In this document: positions 53,201 to 64,000 of the stretch, piece after piece | Layout: the number at the start of each line of letters is the position of its first letter | How positions within the stretch are numbered: the stretch's first letter is position 1 | Source of the DNA: Symsagittifera roscoffensis | Lineage: Eukaryota > Xenacoelomorpha > Acoela > Convolutidae | Direction: 5' to 3' | Assembly (NCBI RefSeq): GCF_963678635.1 | Contig: NC_087071.1 | Location: 24,128,013 to 24,192,012 of the forward strand | DNA length: 64,000 nucleotides | Translations under genes and position numbers: made by a program | The notes under the pieces: model-generated | What the model was told of the DNA's origin: nothing | Database searches by the model: none | Seen by the model: the letters and a program-made list of their open reading frames with translations, nothing else

Positions 53201-55760
53201 GTGTATTGTTTTTGATCCATGATGAGTATGATATTAATTTAAATGTATTTTTTCTAACAAATCTACTTCATTATGGTTATTTTGACCATAGAAATTGTTC
53301 TAAATTATTCTTTTGTGTAGTTTCAGGGTCAATTTTTTTTGCGTACTTGCATTCTAGTCGTGATAGTTTTTCATCTTTTGCAAGGAAGAAAAGGAAGAAC
53401 TTTTAATGGTGGTATTTCCACGGTTGTTTTTCTTGTCACTAATTCCGGTGTTTTTTTGACTAAATGTATCTAGTAGGGCAAGTTTTTTTCCTGCTGTCTA
53501 AACTAATTGTAGATTTGGAACTTTCATCAGAATAAGTTAGTTGAAAGCTATAAACTCTATGATTTGGATACGACTTTTGTACGAATGGAAAAATTATTGG
53601 TTTGTGAACTCTAAACAGAACTGTTGAGTGTTTTGATCCAAGGATTAAAAACTCATATTCTGTGAGTGTAAATAATTTGGTTGTAAATTTTCTCATAAGT
53701 GTAGAGAGTCCAGATTCCGCTTGTGTAAACTGTTTGATATAAAATTCAGTTTGTTTGTACCTTTATGTGATTGCAAGGGTTCTGCGCCAATTCTAATGTT
53801 TGAGGCGTCACACATGGCGTAGAATGGTTGATCTGGATCTGAAATTGTTTTTGAGATTTGTTCTGTGAGAAGGATTTTTCTATCAAAGCGTTTTTGATGT
53901 TTCAATGCCCATTCAAATTGTTTTGTTGTCGAAGTATACTATACAACCGTCTCAAGTATAGTTGCATTTTATAAACGTATTTACTCAAAAAAAAACTTTT
54001 CAAGGAATTCCTGGATTTTCTTTTTTTTAAAGTTGGGGTTGAAATTTTAATAGAGCATCAAGTCGAGATTTTAAGGGAGTAGTTCTACTACCTTCGACAA
54101 TATACTACCGTCCAAGGAGTTTAACACGAGTGAGAAAAAACGTGCTTTATGTGGGGCTGCTTTTATGTATTCTTTTAGTAAACTTTGACGATAATTTTCT
54201 AATAAGTTAAACCTTTCCTGCTTGGTTTGTGACTGTATGAGAACATCGTCTAAATGTGTGATAACAGTTTTGCTGAGATTAAATGGACGAAAATTTTTGC
54301 TCATAAAAGCTGAACAAGCTGCTGGTCCTATGGATATTCCATATGACTATCTATTAATTTCGTATTGATAATTTCTAATAACGACTTGTGTGAGCCGACG
54401 TGATTGTTCGTCTATTTGCATTTGGTTGTATGCACTGTTCATGTCGGCATTAGTAAAACTTGTTCCGTTTATTTTTGCGAGTATTAGTTGTATTGGTTCT
54501 ATGGGCCAATTAAATTTAAATTCATCAGTTAGGGAAATGAGATATCTTGCGCCTAGGACAATTTTTAGTGATTCGACTTTAGCGAGGTTGATGAAGGTTT
54601 TTCCTTTATGTTGTTCTTCTTTTTTTTACTGGTGATATGATTTCTTTTTGTTTGAGAACGTCTGGTAGTATGTTTACTTTATCTTGTAAATGGATTGGTA
54701 CTTTACTTTCTCGTTGCTTTTTGAAAACTGCGTCTGGTTCAAGAGAAAGGTGTAATGGTGAATGTATTTTTCCAAAGTCAAATTAAGTTGTAGCGTAGAC
54801 CATTGGGTATTTCAATTATAATTCTGCTAATTGATCAATTTTTTTTTGATTAATTTGTGATTATTGAAAGTTGAACCTTAAGAGAAGTTTTTTTTTGTTC
54901 ATTTGTATGTTTGAGATTTGAATTGTGGGTTTAAAATAATGTGTTTTTGTGAATAATCCGTGTTTCGTTTAGAGTCATTTGAATTCTTTTTAATAGTTAG
55001 TTCTTCCTTAGGAATAGTTGATTTGCAAAAGTCTATTAGCTTCAAAATAATATTTACTTTAAAGGCTCTTTCTTCTGTCAGTTGAAATGTTGCATTTGTT
55101 TGGCAATATCCTAGAAGTCGTAAAGTTAAGGGATTTTGTATGGTGAATTACTGTATACATGTAGAGATGTTTCATCTTAGTTTGTAATCTTTGCATTCAA
55201 GGTCGGACATACATAAACTTTGTTTGTTTTGATCATTTTTTTTGATGTACTTGATTTATAGAGAAGTTACTGAAAGTGGTTTCAAGTGTTTGAGTTGTTG
55301 ATTTCTTATGGGGTAGAGTTTTGAGAAAAATGGGTGTTGCTTTATGAGTTTTTTGAAAATATCAGAGATGTTTTATTTTTTTTTGAATAGTTAACCTTTA
55401 ATTGTAACTTGCTATTCAAGATGTTGATAGTTGGGAATCATTTTGTAATAAATGGTATTCCAACCTTATTGTGTTTTGTATATGTTGTGTAGAAAATTTG
55501 TTTAAAGAAATTATTTAAAAGCTTATTTTGTTCCATTGCTCGGTTTGGAACAAGGTATAATTGAGTTTTTCCATAGTTTGTAAGACTTGATCCTTGTGCA
55601 GTGGCTAGTTTACTTGAAGTTTTAGAAGGGCAAAGTTTTGAATGTAGGGTTTGAATTTCCCTCCGTGTGGGAAGGCTTATAAAATTTGATTCTGCTCTTG
55701 AATCAATTAAAAAATCAATTTTAAGATCTGCGATTGAAAGTTTCATTTTTTGGGCTTTTC
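53201..55760 (-). pseudogene. pol: Old copy A protease, RT and RNase H, broken
   Basis: Minus strand: protease with IDFLIDSRAES near 55,700, where the catalytic DSG has become DSR; RT pieces from about 54,900 down, with HLDD instead of YLDD in VITHLDDVL near 54,240-54,265; RNase H with MCDASNIRIGAEPL near 53,770-53,820 and HSTVLFRVHKP near 53,590-53,640. At the RT-RNase H junction this copy has CATCAA where the young copy has CATTAA. Multiple stops and indels are present. Confidence 0.85.
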
Positions 55761-55879
55761 AATAGGAGTGGGATTGTCCAAGTTTTTTCTTTGCTTGTTG
55801 TTTTCTATTTCTGGTATTTTGATTTATGATGTTCAGTTTTGAACTTTCTTTTTCACTTTCGTCGTCTGTAGTTTCTCAA

Positions 55880-57590
55880 GGTATGTGTTGTAACTATAGT
55901 TCCAAATTTTCTGAGTTGTCAAAACCGGGAAGGTCCGGATGTGTTTTTTCTGTTGATTTTATTTCAATAACTCGTCTCTGATCTTTTGGTTGTACTACTT
56001 CTCCTGTTTTGAATATGTGAATTTGCATGTTGGGTATTGTTTCTATGTGGTGACTGAGAATAGTTTCTCTGTCTGTTTGGATAGTTGTTCTTTCGGTTCT
56101 CAGAGTTATCACGGGATCTATTATTGTTATTGTTGTAATATGGTCTATTGTTAGAGTAATTCCGTGATCTATTCATCGAATGTTTTTAGTTTCCTTCGTT
56201 TGAATAATTTTGATTTCGATTGTATGATCAATTTCCTGAACAATCCTTAGAATAGTTTTGTTTCGAGAGTTTGAATCAGAACTATTTCTATTGTTATTTG
56301 AGTAATTACTTCTATTTGAGTTTGATCTTGAATAATTTTTTTCGATACCGATTATTCTGACTCTTTGATCTGCTACATCTGTTTTGTGAATTATTTTGTG
56401 AAATTCTTCTGTCTGGTATACTTCCGCGAAGGCATTTTGATATGGAGACTTTGGTCTATAATTACTGTAGCTATCTGGAAAGGGTTTTCCCGAGCTGTTG
56501 TTACTTTGAACGTTTTTGTTTGCTAGACTTTGATCTTTTTTCATGTTATGCTTTTAAGTTTTCTTGGTTCTCTGTGTTTTTTGTGGTTTATTTTGGTTGT
56601 TTTGTTTTTTTGTTTGTATTCAGCAAAGCTATGTCCATATCTACGACAATAGTTGCACACCAATTTTTGAATCGTGGTTCACCTTCAAAATTTGGATTCT
56701 TTTCGGGAATGTTTAGTTTATGGGTGATTTTTTCTGCTAATTTATTATCAGAGTCTTAGATATCATTAAATTGTGAAGTTGATGTTTGGATGTTGTTCAC
56801 ATTTTGCAGTTTTAAATTTTCTATTTATTTTAATTTCATAGTGACTTCAGCTTGTTCTAGTTTGTCTACTGGTTTTCGAAAATTTATGTCGGGTTCTCGG
56901 ATTAATGATGGATATGATGCTCTCTTTTTTTATGCAATTTTTCGTAATTCTGGTGATGGGAGTCATCATTAAAATTTCAGTCAGTTTCGTACTTTTGTAG
57001 TCATGTGTTTTCAGGGTGTATGCTTTTTTTTCATAGGGTTTCGATACTTTTTGCGAGCTATTTTTTTGTTTCGTTAGGGAGTCTACGGATTTCGTTGCAT
57101 AGTTTTCTTTGGTGTTGTTTGTTTCTTCGGAGTCAAGCATTTTTGTAAAATCTTCTATGAAAATTTTCCAATCTGTTTTAATTTCTAAAGGTAGATCTGA
57201 AAACCATTTATGAGCTGCACCCTTAAGTGTGGTTTGGATTTAAACTGTACGTCTATAAATCCATTTTTAATAGAGTGGTGTAATAACTGGTTCTGGGACT
57301 ATGTTTATTTTTAAATTCGGTGTAACTGCATTCAGGTAGTCTTCTATTGAGTATGCAGGGTATGTTCCTGTGAATACCATGAGTGTCATCTTCAGAATAA
57401 CGTGGCTGATTTCTTGTGAATTGTTTATTTGTTGGATTTTTGTTTTGTTGAAAAGTGGATAATTTTCACGAAGGTCTGTTGTAGCTCATTGTTGTCCCTT
57501 AAGAAAACTGGTTGGAGAGCTGGTTGCGGTATCTGTTTATTGTAATTTTATTCTTGTGATTGATTTTGATGACGTATGTAGGAAGGGTTT
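55880..57590 (-). pseudogene. gag: Old copy A Gag: capsid-like, knuckle and Arg/Ser/Asn region
   Basis: Minus strand: near 57,330-57,390 a MVFTGTYPAYSIEDYLNAV segment matching the start of the young capsid-like domain; near 56,640-56,680 the zinc-knuckle region, degraded; and 55,960-56,540 an Asn/Arg/Ser-rich stretch (NNRSRDNSENRKNNYPNR). It begins in mid-Gag: the N-terminal half is absent because the duplication junction with copy B lies at about 57,590-57,720. Confidence 0.8.
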
Positions 57591-57719
57591 GTTATCGCTC
57601 TATTTATTTTAATATTTGCGAGAAAATCAAAATTGCGATTTGGAAAATTAATTCTATTTGGTGGCTCTTTGTTTGTTCGTTGGTCGTGGCTTGGTTATTG
57701 GTCTATATGATTGATAGTC

Positions 57720-58560
57720 CTTTTGTGAAAACTATGGAACGACGGTTGGTTTGCAAATTGTTAAAATTAGGGAAACTAGTAAAATGATAAAAAAAAATAC
57801 AAAAAGATGAAAGATGATAAATGAAAGATGAAAGATGATAGGTGGTCAAGTGGTGGTAAGTTGTGGAAAGTTTTCATGTGGGAATAAAAAATTACAAATT
57901 TACTGCAAAAAATTATGAAAAGAAAGCGAGCTATTTTGTACAGTCTCGATGATAAAAAAAATATAAAAAGTGTGTCAAAAATTAAAATTAGAGTTGAAAT
58001 GATTATTTTTAGTATCGAACTGGTTTCCAGAGAAGCACTTGAAAAGTGATTTGTTTCGTCGAAGTTTTTTTTTATTTTTTTATTTTTGGGTTGGAAACCA
58101 AGTGTGATAAATTGATTTTTGACAAATGGGTTGGATATGGAAAGTTTTTTTTTGTAAAATGTGGAGGTTTGGAATTGAACTTCCTAGGTTTGTTTTTATT
58201 TCTTGGATGGCTAGGGGTTTTTTATGAGATATTTCATCCTAATGCTAAATGATCATGTCCAAATCTTTCTTTATGCTTAATTGAAATTCCCCTTTTGGGG
58301 AAATGTGGGGTATAAGTTGAGACAATATTGTTGATTTTTGTACTGAATGATAGATGAGGGTTGTAAGACTTGTCCTGGAGGGCTTCTAGTTATAGTTTTG
58401 AATCTATTCGAAGTTAAGTGATGTTTGAAACGATTTATATTGGCTGAATTGGAACTATTCAGTTCAAGATTGAGAATTATAGATTCCTTAGAAATAGTTA
58501 TCCAAGTATGTTCAATATATCTTAAGTAATCAAGGGGGTTTGTGAAATTCTACTTTCTTT
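57720..58560 (-). pseudogene. Old copy B accessory-region remnant
   Basis: On the minus strand a frame near 57,730-57,800 reads hydrophobic sequence ending SLILTICK, matching the first membrane segment of young ORF b. About 58,040-58,290 matches the young pol-to-accessory spacer and is missing from copy A. The same ATGAAAGATGA microrepeat as in copy A is present near 57,807-57,838. Env, X and Y do not follow; instead the sequence joins Gag of copy A. Confidence 0.65.
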
Positions 58561-58569
58561 AAAATTTTA

Positions 58570-61450
58570 GATTGAGGATTAAAGGTTTTTTTAATCTTTT
58601 CTTGGTTGATTTCTGAGACGCGATGATTGGCGTTGTTGTGATTTTTTTTTCTGTTTTTGAGATTTTTTCTTCTAGTTCACAATCAATGCTTAGTTTTTGA
58701 GGTATTTGATTTTGGGAATTTCGGTATTTTCTTTTGGAATATTTTCAATGATTTCTATTTCAGGTGAGAAGTTTCTTGTTGTTTGATATATTCTGTTGGC
58801 CTTTCAACAATTTATAGTACTGTAAATGATTAACTGTGTTAATTCACAAAAGGCCTATTCGTAATTGTTTCTACTTTGTTGGGATAGATAGTTTATATGT
58901 AACATTTATGGGTTTTTCAATTATTTGAATAGTTTTTTTTTCGGATAGGTTGTAATTTTTTAGCTATTCCTTTCTGGACAAAAACTTTGAGATTAATGCA
59001 TATGTTCCTATTTTAAGATTAGATGCTGGTGTAAAATGTGAATTAAATTGGAATTGAACTTTGTGCAATAATTTCTGAGCGATTTTTTGATAAAATTCTT
59101 TTGTTTTCTATCTCGGATTAAAATCCATTCTGTATGTGTTTCAGAGGCTAATTTTCGGATTTGTGGGTGATGAAAATGATTTTCATCATGTGTTTGGAGT
59201 GGTAAATTGTAATAAAAGTATCTTTTGTAGGTTGACAATAACCTTGTGCTTTTTTGAGAAGTCTGCTGTGAACATTCTTGGTTTATGCGGTTTTTGAATA
59301 AAAAGCCATTTCAAATGGTGACAGTCCAAGAGTTGTTGTTTTTGTGAATTTTATGCTAATGGGAATAGTTTTACGTCGGTTGTTCATGTGGTGTGTTTGG
59401 TATCATTTCCATTTATAATAAATCGGAGAATTTCTTGTAATGGTCGATTCACAACTTCTACTAAAACATTAGTCCAGGGGGCATGAGATGTTCGGGGTTT
59501 ATGTTCGATGTTGTACAGGTGACATAATGATAAGATTTAATCAATTATAAGTTCAATTCCATTGTCTGTGACAAGCCTTTCTGGAATCAAAATTTTACTA
59601 TCCAGTGTTCCTAAAGCGTTATGTAGGCTTAAAAATCTTGTTTTTCTGCAAGTTGTTTTTTTTGGTGTAGAAAAAGTTTTTTTAATTGACGTATTGAGAG
59701 ATATTTCAAAATCTGGTGTCATTTCTCTGTGGTTGGAAGAAAGATTTTTGAAGTTAGTTTTTGAAAAAGGTATTTTGTCTGGGGGTCTTGCAAGCTAAAG
59801 AAATCTATTAATTGTCTATTTTGATTAAAAATCAGGAGGTCCTGTTGAATTTGTGATAACTGTTAATTTTCCCATCTCTATGTGCAATAATTTCTTAGCG
59901 ATTTTTTGATAAAGTTTTTATGTTTTCTATCTCGGATTAAAATTCATTCTGTAAGTCTGGTGGTAGGAGTCTGTTGTGAACATTCTTGGTTTATGCGGTT
60001 TTTGAATAAAAAGCCATTCCAAATGGTGACAGTCCAAGAGTTTTTTTTTTGAATTATATGCTAATGGGAATAGTTTTACGTCGGTTGTTCATGTGGTGTG
60101 TTTGGTATCATTTCCATTTATAATACATCGGAGAACTTCTAGTAATGGTCGAATCACAACTTCTACTAAAACATTAGTCCAGGGGGCATGAGATGTTCGG
60201 GGTTTATGTTTGATGTTGTACAGGTGACATAATGATAAGATTTAATCATTTATGAGTTCAGTACCATTGTCTGTGACAAGCCTTTCTGGTAATCCAAAAT
60301 TTACTATCCAGTGTTCCTAAAGCGTTATGTAGGCTTAAAATCTTGTCTTTCTGCAAGTTGTTTTTTTTTGGTGTAGAAAAGGCTTTTTTAAATTGACATA
60401 TTGAGAAATATTTCAAAATCTGGTGTCATTTCTCTGTGGTTGGAAGAAAAATTTTTGAAGGTAATTTTTGAGAAAGGTATTTTGTCTGGGGGTCTTGCAA
60501 GCTAAAAAATCTATTAATTGTCTATTTTGATTAAAAATCAGGAGGTCCTGTTGAAATTGTGATAATTGTTAATTTTTTCATCTCTATGTGCAATAATTTC
60601 TTAGCGATTTTTTGATAAAGTTCTTTTGTTTTCTATCTCGGTTTAAAACCCATTCTGTATGAGTTTCAGAGTCTAATATTTGGATTTGTTGGTGATGAAA
60701 GTGATTTTCATCATGTGTTTGGAGTGGTAGGAGTCTGCTGTGATCATTCTTGGTTTATGCGGTTTTTGAATAAAAAGCCATTCCAAATGGTGACAGTCCA
60801 AGATTTGTTGTTTTTGAGAATTATTTGCTAATGGGAATAGTTTTACGTCGGTTGTTCATGTGGTGTGTTTGGTATCATTTCCATTTATAATACATCGGAG
60901 AACTTCTTGTAATGGTCCATTCACAATAGTCCAGAGGGCATTCTTGTAATGGTCCAGTAACCATTAGTCCAGAGGGCATGAGATGTTTTGTGTCAAATGA
61001 TATTCTGTGGTTGAAACATAGACTTTGTCCTTTAAAATCTTGTTTTTCTGCAAATTGTTTTTTCTGGTGTGAAAAATGGATTTTTTTAATTGACATATTA
61101 TGCTTCCTTGCATAAGACCTCAATCCAAATTGGTGCATTTGGAGGTTAAAAACTTTGTATGAAGTTTGAATATGTTTTTTTCTGAACCTGCGTGTCCTTT
61201 TTTATCTAAGGAATGTGAAAAATGAAATGCTATCAAAATCATGCTTAATTGTAGACAGGACACTTTTGTTTCCAGAGTAAGATTTTCCAAAAGACCAGTG
61301 TTTTCGTTGATTGTTGTTTTGTTGAGCCTTCGGAAATATCTAAGTAGTCTTTTGTTTCTTATGGTTGTGATATCAGCTTTTTTTGGTTTTGTTGATGTTT
61401 GTGCCAAGATTTACGTTGTATAATGACGGGGTCAAGGTTTTGCTAATTTT
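58570..61450 (-). pseudogene. pol: Old copy B integrase with two extra tandem units
   Basis: Same content as copy A, with the landmark GTGCAATAATTTCT at about 59,062, 59,887 and 60,588, giving three units of about 820 and 700 bp. The integrase core region (on the plus strand GGGGGCATGAGATGTT) occurs near 59,477 and 60,181, and partially near 60,973. The most upstream unit keeps the zinc-domain linker (61,120-61,407). It is non-functional. Confidence 0.8.
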
Positions 61451-64000
61451 GTAGTAATTCTAGTGTCATTTCTCGGTGGTTGGAAGAAAGATTTTTGAAT
61501 TTAGTTTTTTGAGAAACGTGTTTTGTCTGGGGGTCTTGTAAGCTAAAAAATCTTTTAACTGTATATTTTGAATAAAAGTTAGGAGGTCCTGTTAAATTTG
61601 TGATAATTGTTAATTTTTCCATTTCTATTAAGGGAAATAGATTTTTTCAACTTTTTTTTTGTTTAGATGTTTTTTATTGTGTATTGTTTTTGATCCATGA
61701 TGAGTATGATATTGATTTAAATGTATTATTTCCAATAAATCTATTTCATAATGGTTATTTTGACCATAGAAATTGTTCTAAATTATTGTTTTGTGTAGTT
61801 TCAGGGTCAGTTTTTACTGCGTACTTGCATTCTAGTCGTGATAATTTTTCGTCTTTTGCAAGCAAGAATGGTGGTATTTCCACGGTTGTTTTTCTTGTCA
61901 TTAATTCCGGTGTTTTTTTTTGACTAAGTGTATCTAGTAGGGCAAGTTTTTTTCCTGCTGTCTAAACTAATTGTAGGTTTGGAATTTTAATCAGAATAAG
62001 TTGAAAGCTATAAACTCTATGGTTTGGATACGACTTTTGTACAAATGGAAAAATTATTGGTTTGTGATCTCTAATTAGAACTGTTGAGTGTTTTGATCCA
62101 AGGATTAAAAACTCATATTCTGTGAGTGTATATAATGTGGTTATACATTCTCTCAAAAGTGCAGAGAGTAAAAATTCCGCTTGTGTACACTGTTTGATAT
62201 AAAACTCAGTTTGTTTGTACCTTTATGTGATTGCAAGGGTTCTGCGCCAATTCTAATGTTTGAGGCGTCACACATGGCGTAGAATGGTTGATCTGGATCT
62301 GAAATTGTTTTTTGAGATTTGTTCTGTGAGAAGGATTTTTTCATCAAAGCGTTTTTGATGTTTCAATGCCCATTCAAATTTTTTTGTTGTCGAAGTATAC
62401 TATACAACGGTCTCAAGTATAGTTGCATTTCATAAACGTATTTAGTCAAAAAAAAAACCTTTCAAGGAAGTCTTTTTTTTTTAAAGTTGGGGTTGAAAAT
62501 TTAAAAGAGCATCCAGTCGAGATTTTAAGGGGTAGTTCTACTATCTTGGGCAATATACTACCGTCCAAGGAGTTTAACACGAGTGAGAAAAAATGTGTTT
62601 TATCTGGGGCTGCTTTTATGTATTCTTTTAGTAAACTTTGACGATACTTTTCTAATAAGTTAAACCTTTCCTGATCTGTTTGTGACTGTGTGAGAACATC
62701 GTCTAAATGTGTGATAACAGTTTTGATTTGATTAAATGGACGAAAATTTTTTTTATTCATAAAAGCTGAAAAAGCTGCTGGTCCTATGAATATTCCATAT
62801 GACTATCTATTAATTTCGTATTGATAATTTCTAATAATGACTTGTGTGAGCCGACGTGATTGTTCGTCTATTTGCATTTGGTTGTATGCACTGTTCATGT
62901 CGGCAGTAGTAAAACTTGTTCCATTTATTTTTGCGAGTATTAGTTGTATTGGTTCTATGGGCCAATTAAATGTAGATTCATCAGTTAGGGAAATGAGATA
63001 TCTTGCGTTTAGGACAATTTTTAGTGATTCGACTTTAGCGAGGTTGATGAAGGTTTTTCCTATTGGTTGTTCTTTTTTTTACTGGTGATACGATTTCTTT
63101 TTGTTTGAGAACGTCTAGTAGTCTGTTTACTTTATCTTGTAAATGGATTGGTACTTTACTTTCTCGTTGCTTTTTGAAAATTGCGTCTGGTTCAAGAGGA
63201 AGGTGTAATGGTGAATGTATTTTTCCAAAATCAAATTAAGTTGTAGCGTAGACCATTGGGTATTACAATTATAATTCTGCTAATTGATCAATTTCTTTTT
63301 AATTAGTTTGTGATTATTGAAAGTTGAACATTAAGAGAAGTTTTTTTTGTTCATTTGATTGTTTGAGATTTGAAATGTGGGTTTAAAATAATGTGTTTTT
63401 GTGAATAATCCGTGTTTCGTTTAGAGTCATTTGAATTCTTTTTAATAGATAGTTCCTCCTTAGGAATAGTAGATTTGCAAGAACCTATTAGCTTCAAAAT
63501 AATATTTACTTTAAAGGCTCTTTCTTCTGTCGGTTGAAATGTTGCATTTGTTTGGCAATATCCTAGAAGTAGTAAAGATAAGGTGATTTTGTATGGTGAA
63601 TTATTGTATACATGTAGAGATGTTTCGTCTTAGTTTGTATCCTTTGCATACTTAATGGTTAAATTTGTTACTATAAAAATTGATGAAGTGGTATAAATTC
63701 AAGGTCGGACATACATAAACTTTGTTTGTTTTGATCATTTTTTGATGTACTTGATTTATAGAGAAGTTATTGAAAGTGGTTTCACGTGTTTGAGTTGTTG
63801 ATTTTGTATGGGGTAGAGTTTTGAGAAAAATGGGTGTTGCCTTTTGATTTTTTTGAAAATATTAGAGATGTTTTATTTTTTTGAATAATTTTCTTTTAAT
63901 TGTAACTTGCTATTCAAGATGTCGATAGTTGGGAATCATTTTGTAATAAATGGTATCCCAACCTTATTGTGTTTTGTATAGGTTATGTAAAACATTTGTT
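61451..64000 (-). pseudogene. pol: Old copy B RNase H, RT and protease start, cut by the window edge
   Basis: Minus strand: RNase H MCDASNIRIGAEPL near 62,230-62,275, RT with VITHLDDVL near 62,690-62,720, and RT N-terminal pieces to about 63,260. The GIPFI-like end of protease is near 63,930-63,960. It shares with copy A the HLDD change and the AATTAAGTTGTAGC lesion (about 54,780 and 63,234), so A and B were duplicated as already decayed DNA. Local identity to A is high. Confidence 0.85.

Larger units (their letters stand above)
44342..64000 (-). mobile_element. Old, decayed relative of the young element, minus strand, continues past the right edge
   Basis: In minus-strand order from the right edge: protease-RT-RNase H-integrase (copy B), accessory-region remnant, then directly mid-Gag, protease, RT, RNase H and integrase again (copy A), accessory ORFs, Env, X, Y, intron-like segment, 3' non-coding region and LTR. 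Stops and indels are frequent throughout. Gag-pol is duplicated with shared lesions, so the duplication happened after decay began. The 5' LTR is not in the window. Confidence 0.9.

Noticed and set aside
54390-54635. Plus-strand ORFs over old RT (also 62,837-63,088 and 61,600-61,923)
   Set aside because: They are reverse-strand shadows of decayed RT and RNase H; the same shadows appear in both A and B copies.

Overview
The window is repeat-dominated, AT-rich DNA from a eukaryote, most likely an invertebrate animal and possibly an arthropod (inference). The evidence is BEL/Pao and Ty3/gypsy LTR retrotransposons, MITE-like and fold-back elements, a 15 kb satellite, and a short spliceosomal-type intron. 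I found no complete host gene, tRNA or rRNA.

Layout. Positions 1-8,106 are old transposon debris. They hold a decayed BEL/Pao gag on the minus strand with its primer-binding site near 3,400, a hAT-like MITE at 5,376-5,691, and four copies of a ~500 bp repeat, the last two forming a large inverted repeat that ends at the satellite. Positions 8,131-23,103 are a CT-rich satellite of 23-24 bp monomers with higher-order repeats, followed by an ~850 bp inverted-repeat insertion and a small satellite-derived stretch with a run of AATAAA signals. Positions 24,761-43,648 are one 18.9 kb Ty3/gypsy-type element with 408 bp LTRs that differ at a single base and a 4 bp target-site duplication (AACG). Positions 44,342-64,000 are an old, diverged relative on the minus strand, tail to tail with the young one. 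Its gag-pol part is present twice because of a later segmental duplication. A palindromic element (43,696-44,180) lies between the two.

The young element is the main item. After the leader come a small basic ORF, a Gag-protease-RT-RNase H-integrase frame, two tiny hydrophobic ORFs, a Pro-rich ORF without an ATG, a large Env-like glycoprotein, and two further ORFs of unknown function (called X and Y here). A 76 nt intron-like segment follows Y. The old copy keeps recognisable versions of X, Y, the intron-like segment, Env, the Pro-rich ORF and a hydrophobic ORF, so these are ancestral parts of the element family and not chance ORFs. Adjacent frames join by ATGA stop-start overlaps (two cases), by a CCC-AGG-TGA overlap with a +1 frame, and by a frame change between X and Y.

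The LTRs are almost identical, yet the young copy has three in-frame TAA codons (in Gag, at the RT-RNase H boundary and in Env) and at least one probable homopolymer frameshift. The old copies have sense codons at two of the TAA positions. The young copy was therefore probably already defective when it inserted, or the assembly has errors. All family calls rest on motifs read by eye; no database search was possible.
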